DNA of 43,781 nt from Acidiferrobacterales bacterium (GTDB lineage Bacteria > Pseudomonadota > Gammaproteobacteria > Arenicellales > JAJDZL01), in contig JAPPIB010000023.1 in NCBI GenBank assembly GCA_028820695.1, positions 1 through 43,781 of the forward strand. Direction: 5' to 3'. The notes beneath the pieces were generated by a model, which made no database searches, was not told the origin of the DNA, and was given only the letters and a program-made list of their open reading frames with translations. The first letter of the stretch is position 1. Each line of letters opens with the position of its first letter. The translations under genes were made by a program, and so were the position numbers. This document shows, piece by piece, positions 16,322 to 26,832 of this stretch.

Positions 16322-17377
16322 ATGGGAAACGCTGACTTCAGCCTCGACGAGAGATCGGAAAACTTGTTGCGCATGTTGATTGCCCGCTTCATTGCGGATG
16401 GGCAACCGGTCGGTTCGCGCACGCTATCCCACGAATCTGGCATGCAGTTGAGTGCGGCAACGATTCGAAATGTCATGGCAGATCTGGAAGATATGGGATT
16501 GATTCAGGCTCCCCATACTTCGGCCGGACGGGTGCCAACCGCATTGGGATACCGATTGTTCATTGATACACTTTTGACCGTTCGACCGTTGCGGTCCGCA
16601 AAAGAACAGGAGATCAAGTTTCGGCTGAACGAGGAGACTGATGCGAAAGTGCTGATGTCGACCGCGTCCAATCTCCTGTCTGATGTAACCCAGTTCGCGG
16701 GCATCGTGTTCCTGCCTAAGTCTTCGACCGCAAAGTTTCGGCAGATCGAATTTGTCAGTCTGCCCGGGGAGCGGGTGCTGGTCATACTGGTCACTGAAGA
16801 TGGCCAGGTACAGAATCGAGTGATCAGTAATGACCGGAAGTATTCCGCATCAGAATTGACTGAAGCCGCCAACTACTTCAATTCTTCTTATCGAGGCAAG
16901 TCACTGTCCGATGTCAAGGAACATCTGCTCAGGGAAATGAACTCTGACCGCGATCAGATCAATCAGCTGATGCAGACCGCGATCACGATTGCAAGGAGTA
17001 TGTTCAGTCAGACAATGAACGATGATGAGGACGTTGTTCTCAGCGGTGAGGAGAATTTGCTGCATGTACCCGATTTGGCCGCAGTCGAAAAGATCCGCAG
17101 AATTTTTGAGACTTTCAAGACGCGGCACTCGTTGTTGAGCCTGCTTGACCAGAGCATCCGGGCACGCGGTGTGTCCATTTTTATCGGCAGCGAATCCGGA
17201 TACGAAGGACTGGATGAGTGCAGTGTGATCACCGCTCCTTATGAGGTCGAGGGACAGAGTCTGGGCGCAATCGGCGTGATCGGTCCCACACGCATGCCGT
17301 ATGACCGGGTAATTCCTGTCGTTGACGTAACGGCGAAAATGCTTGGCAATGCGTTGACACAATTGACTCACGATTGA
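16322..17377 (+). CDS. hrcA: Heat-inducible transcription repressor HrcA
   Basis: Repressor of class I heat-shock genes; it normally binds CIRCE and needs GroEL to stay folded. It is 351 residues. The N-terminal winged helix carries the family pattern (SRTLSHESGMQLSAATIRNVMADLEDMGLIQAPHTSAGRVPTALGY in order, roughly residues 35-80), and the C-terminal segment includes VFIGSE and IGVIGPTRMPY. It heads the hrcA-grpE-dnaK-dnaJ group. Its operator is unclear because no canonical CIRCE is visible in the group's intergenic regions. Confidence 0.95.
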   Translation: MGNADFSLDERSENLLRMLIARFIADGQPVGSRTLSHESGMQLSAATIRNVMADLEDMGLIQAPHTSAGRVPTALGYRLFIDTLLTVRPLRSAKEQEIKFRLNEETDAKVLMSTASNLLSDVTQFAGIVFLPKSSTAKFRQIEFVSLPGERVLVILVTEDGQVQNRVISNDRKYSASELTEAANYFNSSYRGKSLSDVKEHLLREMNSDRDQINQLMQTAITIARSMFSQTMNDDEDVVLSGEENLLHVPDLAAVEKIRRIFETFKTRHSLLSLLDQSIRARGVSIFIGSESGYEGLDECSVITAPYEVEGQSLGAIGVIGPTRMPYDRVIPVVDVTAKMLGNALTQLTHD

Positions 17378-17421
17378 TTTTTTTTCAATCCTCCTCTTGA
17401 TTTTCTGCTTTTAGTTCTTAT

Positions 17422-17442
17422 CTCGTTGATTGTTATAACGAG
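17422..17442. promoter_or_regulatory. Inverted repeat upstream of grpE
   Basis: CTCGTT (17422-17427), 9 nt, AACGAG (17437-17442), about 32 bp before the grpE start. The 9-nt spacer equals that of CIRCE but the arm sequence differs. It might be a divergent HrcA operator or an unrelated promoter element. Confidence 0.3.
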
Positions 17443-17474
17443 CCAAATCCAATTCATTTTGTACAGGTACGAAT

Positions 17475-18155
17475 ATGGGAGATCAGACCAAGCTGGATGA
17501 GCACGGTGACGGCACCCGTCAAGTCGCAGAAGATGCGAATGAGGCAAGCCCGGAGGCGGACGTTTGCATCGATAACGAGGGCGACATCGACCCGCAGGCG
17601 CAGACCGGGGAGACTGCAGATTCTGAAAAGTCGGACAGAGAGTTGTCCAGTGAGGAAACGATTTCCCTGCTGACGGACGAGATCAGTCATCTCAAAAAGC
17701 AGAGCGACGAGAATTTCGATCGCGTTCAGCGCGTTTCGGCGGAATTCGCGAACTATCAGAAACGCAAGGAGCAGGAGATCGACCGAGCCCGGAAATACTC
17801 GATTGATCAGTTTGCCCGCTCAATGCTAGACGTTATGGAAAGCCTGGATCAGGCCTGTGACATCGAACTGGCCAAAAAGCCAAGTCCGTCGGTGACAGCC
17901 ATGCGGGAGGGTGTGGAACTGACACGCAAGCAACTGCTGAGTGCGTTTGAGAGTTTCGGCATCGAGGAAGTCAATCCGGAACTTGGAGCGGCATTTGACG
18001 CCAATTTTCATCAGGCCATGACGATGCTGCCCAGCTCGGAAGTTCCTGCGAATCATATCTGCGAGGTCTTTCGCAAAGGTTATCGAATTCATGACAGGCT
18101 TTTGCGGCCGGCGATGGTCATCGTGGCATCCCAACCCGTTGAGGATGCCGAATAA
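17475..18155 (+). CDS. grpE: Nucleotide exchange factor GrpE
   Basis: Cochaperone that releases ADP from DnaK. It is 226 residues. A long acidic, disordered N-terminus (1-65) precedes the dimerising helix (about 70-120, with ANYQKRKEQEIDRARK) and the C-terminal beta domain (FDANFHQAMTMLPS, VFRKGYRIHDRLLRPAMVIVA). Length and motifs are normal. Confidence 0.96.
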   Translation: MGDQTKLDEHGDGTRQVAEDANEASPEADVCIDNEGDIDPQAQTGETADSEKSDRELSSEETISLLTDEISHLKKQSDENFDRVQRVSAEFANYQKRKEQEIDRARKYSIDQFARSMLDVMESLDQACDIELAKKPSPSVTAMREGVELTRKQLLSAFESFGIEEVNPELGAAFDANFHQAMTMLPSSEVPANHICEVFRKGYRIHDRLLRPAMVIVASQPVEDAE

Positions 18156-18158
18156 ATT

Positions 18159-18183
18159 GAGTTGAAAATACGGATTTCAACTC
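18159..18183 (+). other. Hairpin between grpE and dnaK
   Basis: GAGTTGAAA (18159-18167) and TTTCAACTC (18175-18183) form a perfect 9-bp stem with a 7-nt loop, starting 3 bp after the grpE stop and 46 bp before the dnaK start. No T-run follows. It may be an mRNA-processing or stabilising structure, or an operator; the following 40 bp repeat GTTGAA/TTCAA short words. Confidence 0.5.
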
Positions 18184-18229
18184 CATATCAAACATAGTTG
18201 GAAATATTCAAGTTCAATAGGAGTTGAAC

Positions 18230-20149
18230 ATGTCAAAAATTATTGGAATTGACTTGGGCACGACAAATTCCTGTGTATCGGTTTTCGAAAGCGGCGAAAC
18301 TGCCAAGATCATTGAGAATCAGGAAGGCGATCGTACAACCCCTTCCATTGTCGCGTACACCGAGGATAATGAGGTCCTGGTGGGCCAGGCTGCCAAACGC
18401 CAGGCTGTCACCAACCCCCACAACACGCTGTTTGCAGTCAAGCGCCTGATCGGACGCAAATTCGCTGAAGATGTCGTTCAGCAAGATCTCGACCTCATGC
18501 CTTACAAGATTGTCAAGGCCAGCAATGGTGATGCCTGGGTCAAGGTCGGAGGCGACGAACTCGCACCGCCTGAGGTTGCTGCCAGAATCCTGCAGAAGCT
18601 CAAGCAGGCGGCTGAGGATTATCTGGGGGCAACCGTCTCCGGAGCGGTCATTACTGTACCCGCGTACTTCAACGACTCTCAGCGACAGGCAACAAAGGAT
18701 GCCGGTAAAATCGCCGGGCTTGATGTGAAGCGTATCATCAATGAGCCGACTGCGGCAGCGCTCGCATACGGTCTCGACAAGCAGGAAGGCGACCGAAAGA
18801 TCGCGGTTTACGATCTCGGTGGCGGAACCTTCGACATTTCCATCATCGAAATTGCCGATGTGGACGGTGAACATCAGTTTGAGGTGCTATCCACCAACGG
18901 TGATACCTTCCTGGGCGGTGAGGACTTCGACCGTCGGGTGATCGACTATCTGGCTGATGAGTTCAAGAAAGACCAGGGCATGGATCTGCGCGGTGACCCA
19001 TTGGCCATGCAAAGACTGAAAGAGGCTGCGGAAAAAGCGAAAATCGAGCTGTCCTCAAGCAGTCAGACGGAAGTCAATCTGCCGTATATCACTGCAGACA
19101 ATACCGGACCGAAACACTTGAACTACAAACTCTCGCGGGCAAAGGTCGAGGCATTGGTCGACGATCTGATTGCGAGAACCGTAGGCCCCTGCAAGACCGC
19201 TCTGAAAGATGCGGATGTTTCTGCAAATGAGGTTGATCACGTGATCCTGGTTGGTGGACAGACACGGATGCCGAAAGTTCAGGAAACCGTTGCCAAGATT
19301 TTTGGCAAGGAAGCCCGCAGGGATGTCAATCCGGACGAGGCAGTGGCCGCAGGTGCGGCGATCCAGGGTGGTGTTCTTGGTGGCGATGTCAAGGATGTTC
19401 TGCTGCTTGATGTCACGCCACTTTCGCTGGGCATCGAAACGCTGGGCGGCGTCATGACCAAGCTGATCAAGAAAAACACAACAATTCCAACCAAGGAGAC
19501 GCAGACTTTCTCGACCGCCGACGACAACCAGATGGCGGTTACAGTTCATATCTTGCAAGGCGAGCGCGAGATGGCCGCCGCCAACAAGTCACTGGGGAAG
19601 TTTGATCTGACCGAAATCCCACCCGCGCCGAGAGGGGTTCCTCAGATTGAGGTGACTTTTGACATTGATGCCAACGGCATCATGCACGTTTCTGCCAAGG
19701 ACAAGGCAACCGGCAAGGAAAACAAGATCGAGATCAAGTCCAGTTCAGGACTTGACGACGAAGAGATTGAACGCATGGTTCGCGAGGCTGAAGAGCACGC
19801 CGACGAAGACCGGTTGATGCGAGAGTCGGTTGATGCGAAAAATCATGCCGAGAGTCTGATTCATTCCGTTCAGAAGACTCTGTCCGAACTCGCGGACAAG
19901 GTTGAGGAATCGGAAAAGACGTCAATCGAATCCGCGATCAGCGATCTTCAGTCAGCAATCTCCTCGGATGCCGACACGGCCGAGATCAAGACAAAGACCG
20001 AAGCCTTGGCGACAGCGAGTCACGCGCTGGCTGCAAAGGCCTATGCGGATGCGAACGCCGAAGCTCAGCCGGAATCACCACAGTCGGACGACAGCGGTGA
20101 CGTGGTGGATGCGGATTTCGAGGAGGTCGAAGACGATAAACGTGATTGA
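18230..20149 (+). CDS. dnaK: Molecular chaperone DnaK (Hsp70)
   Basis: ATP-dependent chaperone of 639 residues. The start is the ATG at 18230 with AGGAG at 18218-18222, not the TTG six bases earlier. The nucleotide-binding domain opens with [11 protein letters not shown], followed by [31 protein letters not shown] and [11 protein letters not shown]. The substrate domain contains [14 protein letters not shown]. The C-terminal tail is acidic and ends in a [14 protein letters not shown] motif. It is grouped with grpE upstream and dnaJ 40 bp downstream. Confidence 0.98.
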   Translation: MSKIIGIDLGTTNSCVSVFESGETAKIIENQEGDRTTPSIVAYTEDNEVLVGQAAKRQAVTNPHNTLFAVKRLIGRKFAEDVVQQDLDLMPYKIVKASNGDAWVKVGGDELAPPEVAARILQKLKQAAEDYLGATVSGAVITVPAYFNDSQRQATKDAGKIAGLDVKRIINEPTAAALAYGLDKQEGDRKIAVYDLGGGTFDISIIEIADVDGEHQFEVLSTNGDTFLGGEDFDRRVIDYLADEFKKDQGMDLRGDPLAMQRLKEAAEKAKIELSSSSQTEVNLPYITADNTGPKHLNYKLSRAKVEALVDDLIARTVGPCKTALKDADVSANEVDHVILVGGQTRMPKVQETVAKIFGKEARRDVNPDEAVAAGAAIQGGVLGGDVKDVLLLDVTPLSLGIETLGGVMTKLIKKNTTIPTKETQTFSTADDNQMAVTVHILQGEREMAAANKSLGKFDLTEIPPAPRGVPQIEVTFDIDANGIMHVSAKDKATGKENKIEIKSSSGLDDEEIERMVREAEEHADEDRLMRESVDAKNHAESLIHSVQKTLSELADKVEESEKTSIESAISDLQSAISSDADTAEIKTKTEALATASHALAAKAYADANAEAQPESPQSDDSGDVVDADFEEVEDDKRD

Positions 20150-20189
20150 TTGTCAGTTCGATCAATTCTGATTTTCGCCTGTAGCCGGT

Positions 20190-21314
20190 ATGTCAAAGCG
20201 CGACTACTACGAAGTTCTAGGTGTGCAGCGAGACGCCAGCGACTCGGACATCAAGCGCGCTTACCGTAAACTGGCGATGAAATATCATCCGGATCGAAAC
20301 CAGGATGATTCCAAGACTGCCGAATCCCGGTTCAAGGAAGCGAAGGAAGCTTATGAGGTACTTTCGAATTCCGATCTGCGAACCCGCTATGACCGGTTCG
20401 GTCATGATGGGCTGGAAGGAATGCAGGGGCACGGATTTTCAGGTGCTGAGGGATTCAGTGACATATTCGGAGATATTTTCAGTGATATTTTCGGTGCTGG
20501 CAGGCAAGGCAACCGTCAGGCCCAAGGCTCAAATCTGAGATACACACTGGATATCGATCTGGAAGATGCAGTACGCGGAGTCGAGACCACGATCAGTGTT
20601 CCAAGAATGGTGCCTTGTGAAACGTGCAATGGACTTGGTGCCAGGAAGGGCACAAAACCGAGTACGTGCGGTACCTGTGCCGGTCATGGGCAGGTCCGGA
20701 TTCAACAACTCGGATTCTCATTGCAGCAGACCTGTCCCAAATGTCACGGTCAGGGCACAGTCATTACCGATCCCTGTCAGGACTGTACTGGACAGGGGAG
20801 GGTTCACAAGACTACAAAGCTGTCGGTACAGATCCCTGCCGGGATCGATCACGGTAACCAGATCAGGCTGGCCGGGAAGGGCGAAGCGGGACGGGGAGGC
20901 GTCGCACCGGGAGATCTGTTCGTGCAGATTCGCTTGCGTCCGCACTCGATATTTGAGCGCGACGGTGACGATGTCTTTTGTGAGGTTCCGATCGGTTTCA
21001 AGACCGCCGCACTGGGTGGTACAGTTGAGATACCGACCCTCGGCGGCCGCGCCAACCTAAAGGTTCGCCCGGAAACTCAAACTGGAAAAGTCATGCGACT
21101 GCGAGGAAAGGGGATTCGCAACGTCAGCAACCATCAGGTTGGTGACCAGTACTGCAAACTGATTGTCGAGACACCAGTCAATCTGACATCAGAACAGAAG
21201 TCTATGCTCGAGAACTTCGACGAACGTATCAGTAAGGGCGGTGCCCGACACACACCTGGATTAAGCAATTGGACACAGAGAATCAAGTCATTCTGGGAGA
21301 AGATTGCTGCCTGA
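20190..21314 (+). CDS. dnaJ: Chaperone protein DnaJ (Hsp40)
   Basis: Cochaperone that delivers clients to DnaK and stimulates its ATPase. It is 374 residues. The J domain is at 1-70 with the HPD motif (KYHPDRN). A Gly/Phe region follows ([14 protein letters not shown]), then four zinc repeats ([32 protein letters not shown]) and the C-terminal substrate domain. All expected parts are present. Confidence 0.98.
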   Translation: MSKRDYYEVLGVQRDASDSDIKRAYRKLAMKYHPDRNQDDSKTAESRFKEAKEAYEVLSNSDLRTRYDRFGHDGLEGMQGHGFSGAEGFSDIFGDIFSDIFGAGRQGNRQAQGSNLRYTLDIDLEDAVRGVETTISVPRMVPCETCNGLGARKGTKPSTCGTCAGHGQVRIQQLGFSLQQTCPKCHGQGTVITDPCQDCTGQGRVHKTTKLSVQIPAGIDHGNQIRLAGKGEAGRGGVAPGDLFVQIRLRPHSIFERDGDDVFCEVPIGFKTAALGGTVEIPTLGGRANLKVRPETQTGKVMRLRGKGIRNVSNHQVGDQYCKLIVETPVNLTSEQKSMLENFDERISKGGARHTPGLSNWTQRIKSFWEKIAA

Positions 21315-21377
21315 TGCGCATTTGGTGCCAGGCGGACAGTTCAGGCTGAATCGGTAGACGTTTCCCGACTTGCCGCA

Positions 21378-23297
21378 ATGCGTGACAGCACTGAGATTCT
21401 CGGCCCCGACGGCCCCTTCAGCCAGCAATACAAATGGTTCAAGGTGCGCTCGTGCCAGCAAGAAATGGCTGCTGAGATCGATGCAGCGATTGACGGCAAG
21501 TCCAATCTGATCGCTGAATCAGGTACCGGGACTGGAAAGACGTTCAGTTACCTTGTGCCGCCTCTCGCCGCCGGGAAGACAGTCGTCGTCTCCACTCGAA
21601 CGAAAAACCTCCAGGAGCAATTGTTCAACAAGGATCTGCCTTGGGTCTGCAACGCACTCAGGGTCAATCCGCAGATCAGGATGTTGAAAGGCAGGAGCAA
21701 CTACTTTTGCCTGTATCGTCATGACAGGGCCAGTCGGCAGACAGATGCCTTCGAGCCAGTCAAGAAAATCGACCGGGTCTATGATTGGGTGCGGACGGAA
21801 CGGACCGATGGTGATATTTCGGAATATCCCGGATTGTCCACTGAACAGCGATCCGCGATCACGTCCACCGCAGAGAACTGTATCGGCAACCAATGCGAAT
21901 ATGCAAAGGAGTGTTATGTCAATCGGGCAAGGAATGATGCAAGAAACGCCGATGTGCTGATTGTCAACCATAACTTGCTGTGCCTTAATGTATTTCCCCG
22001 CAACGAAAGCGACTTCGGGCTTTTGTCGTCCAAAGATGTGGTGATTGTCGATGAAGCGCATCGCTTTCCGGAAATTGCGGCTCAGGCTCTTGGTCTCACA
22101 GTTTCGACCGAACGCCTGCAAGAGCTGTGCAGGAATCTGGAAGAACTCGGTAAAGACTCGACGGTTAGTTGGACCTGGATTGAAAATTCTGTTCGGAAAA
22201 TCCTTGAGCTTGCGGAAGCAGCGAACGAAGCGCTCAATGGAAGTGCCGGTAAATATTCTTTGACTGAGGTTGAAGGAAACAAGAAATTCATGGCATGCTA
22301 TCGCAAGATTTTTGAGGAGATTTCCTACGTTGCCGATAACCTTGACCCGTTCGAATCGCCTCCCATGGCAGGAAACACCAAGTCTCAGGCGGAAGTGCTC
22401 GTCGAAGATGCGATAGACTTGTTCGCAAGACAGAGTGAGGACAATGCGAGCTGGTGCGAGAAAACCCAAAAGGGTTTCAAACTGACCAGAATTCCCTTGG
22501 AGCCCGGCAGTCAGTTCGGCAAACGACTGGATGAATTCGAATGCTCCTGGATTTTTACTTCCGCGACTTTGGCTGTGGGTTCGGATTTTTCGCATTTCGT
22601 CGGTCGACTGGGTCTGACGGAGTCCGAATCCGCTCAGTGGGAGAGCCCATTTGACTTCGGCAGGCAGGCGTTGGCCTATTTCCCAACGAACATGCCTTTG
22701 CCCAGAAACGATAACTTCGATAAGACTGTTGCTGCGCTGGTCGGGGAATTGATGCCGATCACCAGGGGACGGACATTCGTGCTGTTCACCAGTTACCAGT
22801 CAATGCGGACGGTTCGCGAATTGCTGGAGGGGGAACTTGATTATACGTTGCTGTGCCAGGGCGACGATTCAAGTGCAAATCTTCTTGAGCGATTTCGCGA
22901 GGACGGCAATGCCGTCTTGCTGGGTACGTCCAGTTTCTGGGAAGGTGTGGATGTGAAAGGCGAGGCATTGTCCTGTGTTGTCATTGTCAAGTTGCCGTTT
23001 TCGCCGCCGGATGCGGTCATGGAAGCTCGGGAAAGGCATATGCTTTCACAAGGCAGGAATATATTCAACGACTGGCAGATTCCAACCGCGGTACTGACCA
23101 TGAAGCAGGGTGTCGGGCGTCTGATACGGGATGTTCAAGACAAAGGCATGCTGGTATTGTGTGACCCGAGAATCACAACCAGTTCGTACGGAAGCAAGTT
23201 CCTTGAGAGTCTGCCACCCATGCAGCGCACCGACAGGATTGCCGAAGTGAGGAAATTCTTTCAGAATGAAGGTACTGGCGATCAGCTGCGCGGATAG
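21378..23297 (+). CDS. yoaA: ATP-dependent helicase of the DinG/YoaA family
   Basis: XPD-like superfamily 2 helicase with an iron-sulfur cluster, 639 residues. Walker A is AESGTGTGKT (46-55), and the Fe-S cysteines are probably Cys111, Cys168, Cys173 and Cys179. The DEAH box is VIVDEAHRF (222-230), and the C-terminal motif VI is MKQGVGRLIRD. Family members resolve unusual DNA structures and aid tolerance to replication stress. Its end overlaps tsaB by 32 bp, the conserved yoaA-tsaB pairing. Confidence 0.92.
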   Translation: MRDSTEILGPDGPFSQQYKWFKVRSCQQEMAAEIDAAIDGKSNLIAESGTGTGKTFSYLVPPLAAGKTVVVSTRTKNLQEQLFNKDLPWVCNALRVNPQIRMLKGRSNYFCLYRHDRASRQTDAFEPVKKIDRVYDWVRTERTDGDISEYPGLSTEQRSAITSTAENCIGNQCEYAKECYVNRARNDARNADVLIVNHNLLCLNVFPRNESDFGLLSSKDVVIVDEAHRFPEIAAQALGLTVSTERLQELCRNLEELGKDSTVSWTWIENSVRKILELAEAANEALNGSAGKYSLTEVEGNKKFMACYRKIFEEISYVADNLDPFESPPMAGNTKSQAEVLVEDAIDLFARQSEDNASWCEKTQKGFKLTRIPLEPGSQFGKRLDEFECSWIFTSATLAVGSDFSHFVGRLGLTESESAQWESPFDFGRQALAYFPTNMPLPRNDNFDKTVAALVGELMPITRGRTFVLFTSYQSMRTVRELLEGELDYTLLCQGDDSSANLLERFREDGNAVLLGTSSFWEGVDVKGEALSCVVIVKLPFSPPDAVMEARERHMLSQGRNIFNDWQIPTAVLTMKQGVGRLIRDVQDKGMLVLCDPRITTSSYGSKFLESLPPMQRTDRIAEVRKFFQNEGTGDQLRG

Positions 23298-23922
23298 GCT
23301 GCTGTCTGTCTCACTCAATATCGACGGTGAGATTATTACCAAACGTCAGCCGTCCAATCGTGATCAGAACAATTCCGTCCTGGTCCTTGTTTCGGATTTG
23401 CTATCCGAAACGCAAATGGTGACAGACGAGATTGACGCGGTTGCGTATGGCAAAGGCCCCGGCTCCTATACTGGATTGCGGATTGCTGCCGGTGTCGCCC
23501 AAGGCATCGCATTCGGTAGCGAAATTCCGGCACTGCCGGTCTCAAATCTGGCTGCGATCGCACAAGGTCTTTCACACGACAAGGCCTTTATCGTAATGGA
23601 TGCAAAGCGAAACAAACTGTTCGTGGGCGCTTATGAAAGAAATCCCAATGGCATTGTCGAGCCTGTTTGTGAAGATGGCCTGTTTGAGATTCAGGATGTG
23701 CAACTGATCGGCAAGAATTGGAAAGGTGCCGGCAATGGCTGGGATCTGCGGCATCAGGAACTTGAACAGCGATTCGCAGATCAGGTTGACAGTTGGGAAG
23801 CCAACCGGCAACCTTGTGCTGAACAGATATCGATTCTCGGTATGAACTACCTCAGGTGCGATCTGGGTGTCGACGCATATTTGGCGCTCCCGAACTACCT
23901 CTCCCCTTACTTTTCAAACTGA
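23266..23922 (+). CDS. tsaB: tRNA threonylcarbamoyladenosine biosynthesis protein TsaB
   Basis: Partner of TsaD and TsaE in making t6A37 in ANN-decoding tRNAs. It is 218 residues. The start at 23266 (MKVLAISCAD) overlaps the helicase gene by 32 bp and gives the usual family N-terminus. The diagnostic KGPGSYTGLRIAAGVAQGIAF segment is present near residues 64-84. A RimI gene often follows; here the next gene is convergent corB. Confidence 0.94.
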   Translation: MKVLAISCADRLLSVSLNIDGEIITKRQPSNRDQNNSVLVLVSDLLSETQMVTDEIDAVAYGKGPGSYTGLRIAAGVAQGIAFGSEIPALPVSNLAAIAQGLSHDKAFIVMDAKRNKLFVGAYERNPNGIVEPVCEDGLFEIQDVQLIGKNWKGAGNGWDLRHQELEQRFADQVDSWEANRQPCAEQISILGMNYLRCDLGVDAYLALPNYLSPYFSN

Positions 23923-23957
23923 TGGGACCATCCAGCAATCGCTGATCGTCCGCTGCG

Positions 23958-25274
23958 TCAATGGTTGGATTGCTCCAGCTCTGAGACGGCGACACCCTGT
24001 TCGTAGGATTCCGTGTCAGCGACTTTCGGGTATACACGTGCAACCTCGACCGAACTGCCCTGCGTTCGCACAGTCTCTATTGAGTAGCCATTGAGTGTGA
24101 AGCTCATGCCGGGCCGCGGGATGTCTTCGTAATGATTGAGTATTTGGCCGTTCAAGGTGTTCGGACCGTCAGTAGGCAGGTCCCAGTTCATTTTGCGATT
24201 CAGATCGCGGACATTCAGCATTGCGTTGACAAGATAGCCACCCTTGCTTTCGTCTTCCTTGATACCGAAGTTTCCTTCCCTGAGCTGCCATCCGACGATT
24301 CCGGCCAATTCATTCATCATTTCATTGATAGTGATCAGTCCATTGATCTCACCGTACTCATCGACAACGACACCCATATTCCTCTCGACCTCCTGCAACC
24401 GGTTATACTGCTCAAGAAGTCCTGAATTCTCAGGCAGATAGACAGGCTCCTTGAGGTGACTCTCGATGACCGCCTTGGTGAGTTCGTTTCTATCGTGGGC
24501 CTGCAGCAATTCCTGGATGTCAAGCTCACCCTTGATGTGATCAAAGGACTTTTCGAACACAAGTACGCGGCTTTTTGTTTCGGTCAGAATCTTCTCGATA
24601 ATATTGGTGATTTCGTCCTCGAACTCAATTGCGTGAATCTCTGCACGCGGAATCATGATCGAGTCGACTGAACGGTCACCCAATTCAAGTACGCCGAGCA
24701 GGAATTCCATCTGATCCGGAGCAAAATGTTGTTCTGACACCTTTACGGCTTCGCGCAACTCATCGCTGCTGAGCGACTCAGAATCCTGCGCCTCGCGAAG
24801 TCCCGGTATCATCTTGATCGCCTTCACGACAGAACTCAGCAACCAGACTGCCGGATAAAACAGTTTCTGCAGGATGTCCAGGAAATATGCGGCAAAGAAT
24901 GCGATTCGTTCAGGATAGACTGCGGCGATGGTTTTCGGAGGAACTTCCGCCAAAACCAGGATGATGACCGTGATCGCAGCGGTGGACACCGCCACTCCTG
25001 CCTCACCGTAGTATTTCCAAGCCAGGATTGTGGTAATTGCCACAGCAGCATTGTTTACCAGGTTATTGCCAAGTAAAATGGTACTCAGCAATCGATCCGG
25101 TTCTCGAATCAGCTTCTGGAGAAGAATGGCTCGTCTGTCGTTCTTGTTTGCCTTGTCGGCGAGCCGATAGCGGTTCAGGGCCATCGACGCGGTTTCCGAT
25201 GAAGAGAAAAATGCTGACAGACAGATCAGCAATAGCAGTGCGGCAATTAATAAGCCGTCAGGTATGTCGTCCAA
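23958..25274 (-). CDS. corB: CNNM/CorB-type transporter with CBS domains (HlyC/CorC family)
   Basis: Inner-membrane protein of the CNNM family, linked to magnesium or divalent-cation efflux. It is 438 residues. Transmembrane segments fall at about 7-27, 66-88, 95-117 and 125-150 (with FSSSETASMALNRYRL and EVPPKTIA). Two CBS motifs follow at about 205-330 (MIPRAEIHAIE and MGVVVDEYGEINGLIT), then a C-terminal CorC/HlyC domain. The start codon is TTG at 25274 with no clear Shine-Dalgarno. It is divergent from ffh across an 87-bp gap, an association also seen near ffh in other gammaproteobacteria. Confidence 0.9.
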   Translation of the reverse strand: MDDIPDGLLIAALLLLICLSAFFSSSETASMALNRYRLADKANKNDRRAILLQKLIREPDRLLSTILLGNNLVNNAAVAITTILAWKYYGEAGVAVSTAAITVIILVLAEVPPKTIAAVYPERIAFFAAYFLDILQKLFYPAVWLLSSVVKAIKMIPGLREAQDSESLSSDELREAVKVSEQHFAPDQMEFLLGVLELGDRSVDSIMIPRAEIHAIEFEDEITNIIEKILTETKSRVLVFEKSFDHIKGELDIQELLQAHDRNELTKAVIESHLKEPVYLPENSGLLEQYNRLQEVERNMGVVVDEYGEINGLITINEMMNELAGIVGWQLREGNFGIKEDESKGGYLVNAMLNVRDLNRKMNWDLPTDGPNTLNGQILNHYEDIPRPGMSFTLNGYSIETVRTQGSSVEVARVYPKVADTESYEQGVAVSELEQSNH

Positions 25275-25361
25275 TAGAATTTATAGTAATATCGCCAGTC
25301 GTGTTTAAAGTGTATTGGAAATCAATGGAACTTTTCAAATTATTTACACATCGTATCGAGT

Positions 25362-26723
25362 ATGTTTGAGACACTTACAAGCAGGTTCAGCCACGCATTC
25401 GGTGCGCTGCGGGGTCGAAGGGTATTGTCAGACAAGGCAATCGAGGAAACCCTTCGCCAAGTTCGGCGCTCACTTATAGAAGCCGATGTCGCCTTGCCGG
25501 TGACGTCGGATTTAATCAGCCAGGTACGGGAACGAGCAACCGGTCAGGAAGTGGCATCAAGCCTCACCCCTGATCAGACGGTCGTGAGTATTGTTCTCGA
25601 AGAGCTCACGCGCGTGATGGGTGGGTCGAATGTCCCGCTGCAGACATCCACGACCGGACCGTGCGTGATATTGGTCGCTGGACTTCAAGGAAGCGGAAAG
25701 ACTACGACTGTCGCAAAGCTTGCCAGGTTTCTCGTCGAGCAGCAGGGCAAGAAAGTCCTGGTGGGGAGTATTGATATTTATCGGCCTGCGGCTATCGATC
25801 AGCTTGAAAGGCTGTCGGAAATGGTCGATGTCGATTTCTTCTGGACGGATGTGACGCGCAAGCCGACAGCCATTGCCAGCCAGATCGTCCGGGAAGGAAG
25901 GAAAAGAGCGTACGACTACGTCATCGTCGATACCGCCGGACGATTGCATGTCGACGAAGTGATGATGGATGAACTCAAGTCAGTCCATTCAGAGATCACA
26001 CCATCCGAAACACTGTTTGTTATCGATGCGATGACTGGTCAGGATGCAGTCAATAGCGCGTCTGCCTTCAATGAGGCACTGCCGCTGACCGGCGTGGTGG
26101 TCACGAAACTGGATAGTGATACACGCGGTGGTGCATTGATTTCAGTAAGGCATGTGACAGGCAAGCCTGTCAAGTTTATCGGAGTGGGCGAGGCTACAGA
26201 TGCGTTGGAACGATTTCATCCAGACCGGCTGGCCTCCCGTATTCTTGGAATGGGTGATGTTCTGTCGCTTCTGGAGACGGTCCAAAACAAAACGGACAAG
26301 GAAAAGACAGAAAAGTTTGCCAAGAAAATCATCCGCGGCAGGCGGTTCAGTCTTGAGGATTATCGTGAGCAGATGCTGGCGACACAGAATATGGGCGGAT
26401 TTTCAAGTCTGATCGAGAAAATGCCAGGACTGTCCTCAAACCAGATTCCCAAACTGAATCGGCTTGAAGATGATGCAAAACGCGAGATTGCAATCATCAA
26501 TTCCATGACTCCGCATGAGCGTCAGCATCCCGCAGTCATCAGAGGGACTCGTCGGGTACGCATCTGTGCCGGAGCTGGCGTGGAAGCAAGATACGTGAAT
26601 CAATTGTTAAGAAAATTCGAAAAGATGCAGAGAATGACGAGAAAGATGAAAGGCGGGAAACTCAAAGGCATGAACAATATGCCGGGACTCGAAGAACTGA
26701 AAGGGAAACTGCCATTGCGATAG
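25362..26723 (+). CDS. ffh: Signal recognition particle protein Ffh
   Basis: GTPase that targets nascent membrane proteins to FtsY and SecYEG. It is 453 residues. The N domain is at 1-90; the G domain carries AGLQGSGKTTTVAKLA, IDIYRPAA, DTAGRLHVD and TKLDSDTRGG. The Met-rich M domain (about 325-453) binds 4.5S RNA. The ATG at 25362 gives the standard MFETLTSRF start. No 4.5S RNA gene was seen in the window. Confidence 0.97.
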   Translation: MFETLTSRFSHAFGALRGRRVLSDKAIEETLRQVRRSLIEADVALPVTSDLISQVRERATGQEVASSLTPDQTVVSIVLEELTRVMGGSNVPLQTSTTGPCVILVAGLQGSGKTTTVAKLARFLVEQQGKKVLVGSIDIYRPAAIDQLERLSEMVDVDFFWTDVTRKPTAIASQIVREGRKRAYDYVIVDTAGRLHVDEVMMDELKSVHSEITPSETLFVIDAMTGQDAVNSASAFNEALPLTGVVVTKLDSDTRGGALISVRHVTGKPVKFIGVGEATDALERFHPDRLASRILGMGDVLSLLETVQNKTDKEKTEKFAKKIIRGRRFSLEDYREQMLATQNMGGFSSLIEKMPGLSSNQIPKLNRLEDDAKREIAIINSMTPHERQHPAVIRGTRRVRICAGAGVEARYVNQLLRKFEKMQRMTRKMKGGKLKGMNNMPGLEELKGKLPLR

Positions 26724-26773
26724 AACAGCATCGGCCTGTTTCACTGCCCGCCCACCTGAGCTTCGCTATTTGT

Positions 26774-26792
26774 GAGAAAAATCGATTTTCTC
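26774..26792. terminator. Hairpin between convergent ffh and soxG
   Basis: GAGAAAA (26774-26780) and TTTTCTC (26786-26792) form a 7-bp stem around ATCGA. It lies between the convergent stops of ffh and soxG, where a bidirectional terminator is expected. The stem is AT-rich and weak and is not followed by a T-run. Confidence 0.35.
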
Positions 26793-26832
26793 GGCTTCGG
26801 TCGGATATCTCCACTGTAGTTTGCTTTCGGTC

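Noticed and set aside
25275..25361. 4.5S RNA gene near ffh
   Set aside because: The conserved 4.5S core (GGAAGGAAGCAGC-like) is not present here or in the other intergenic regions I read.
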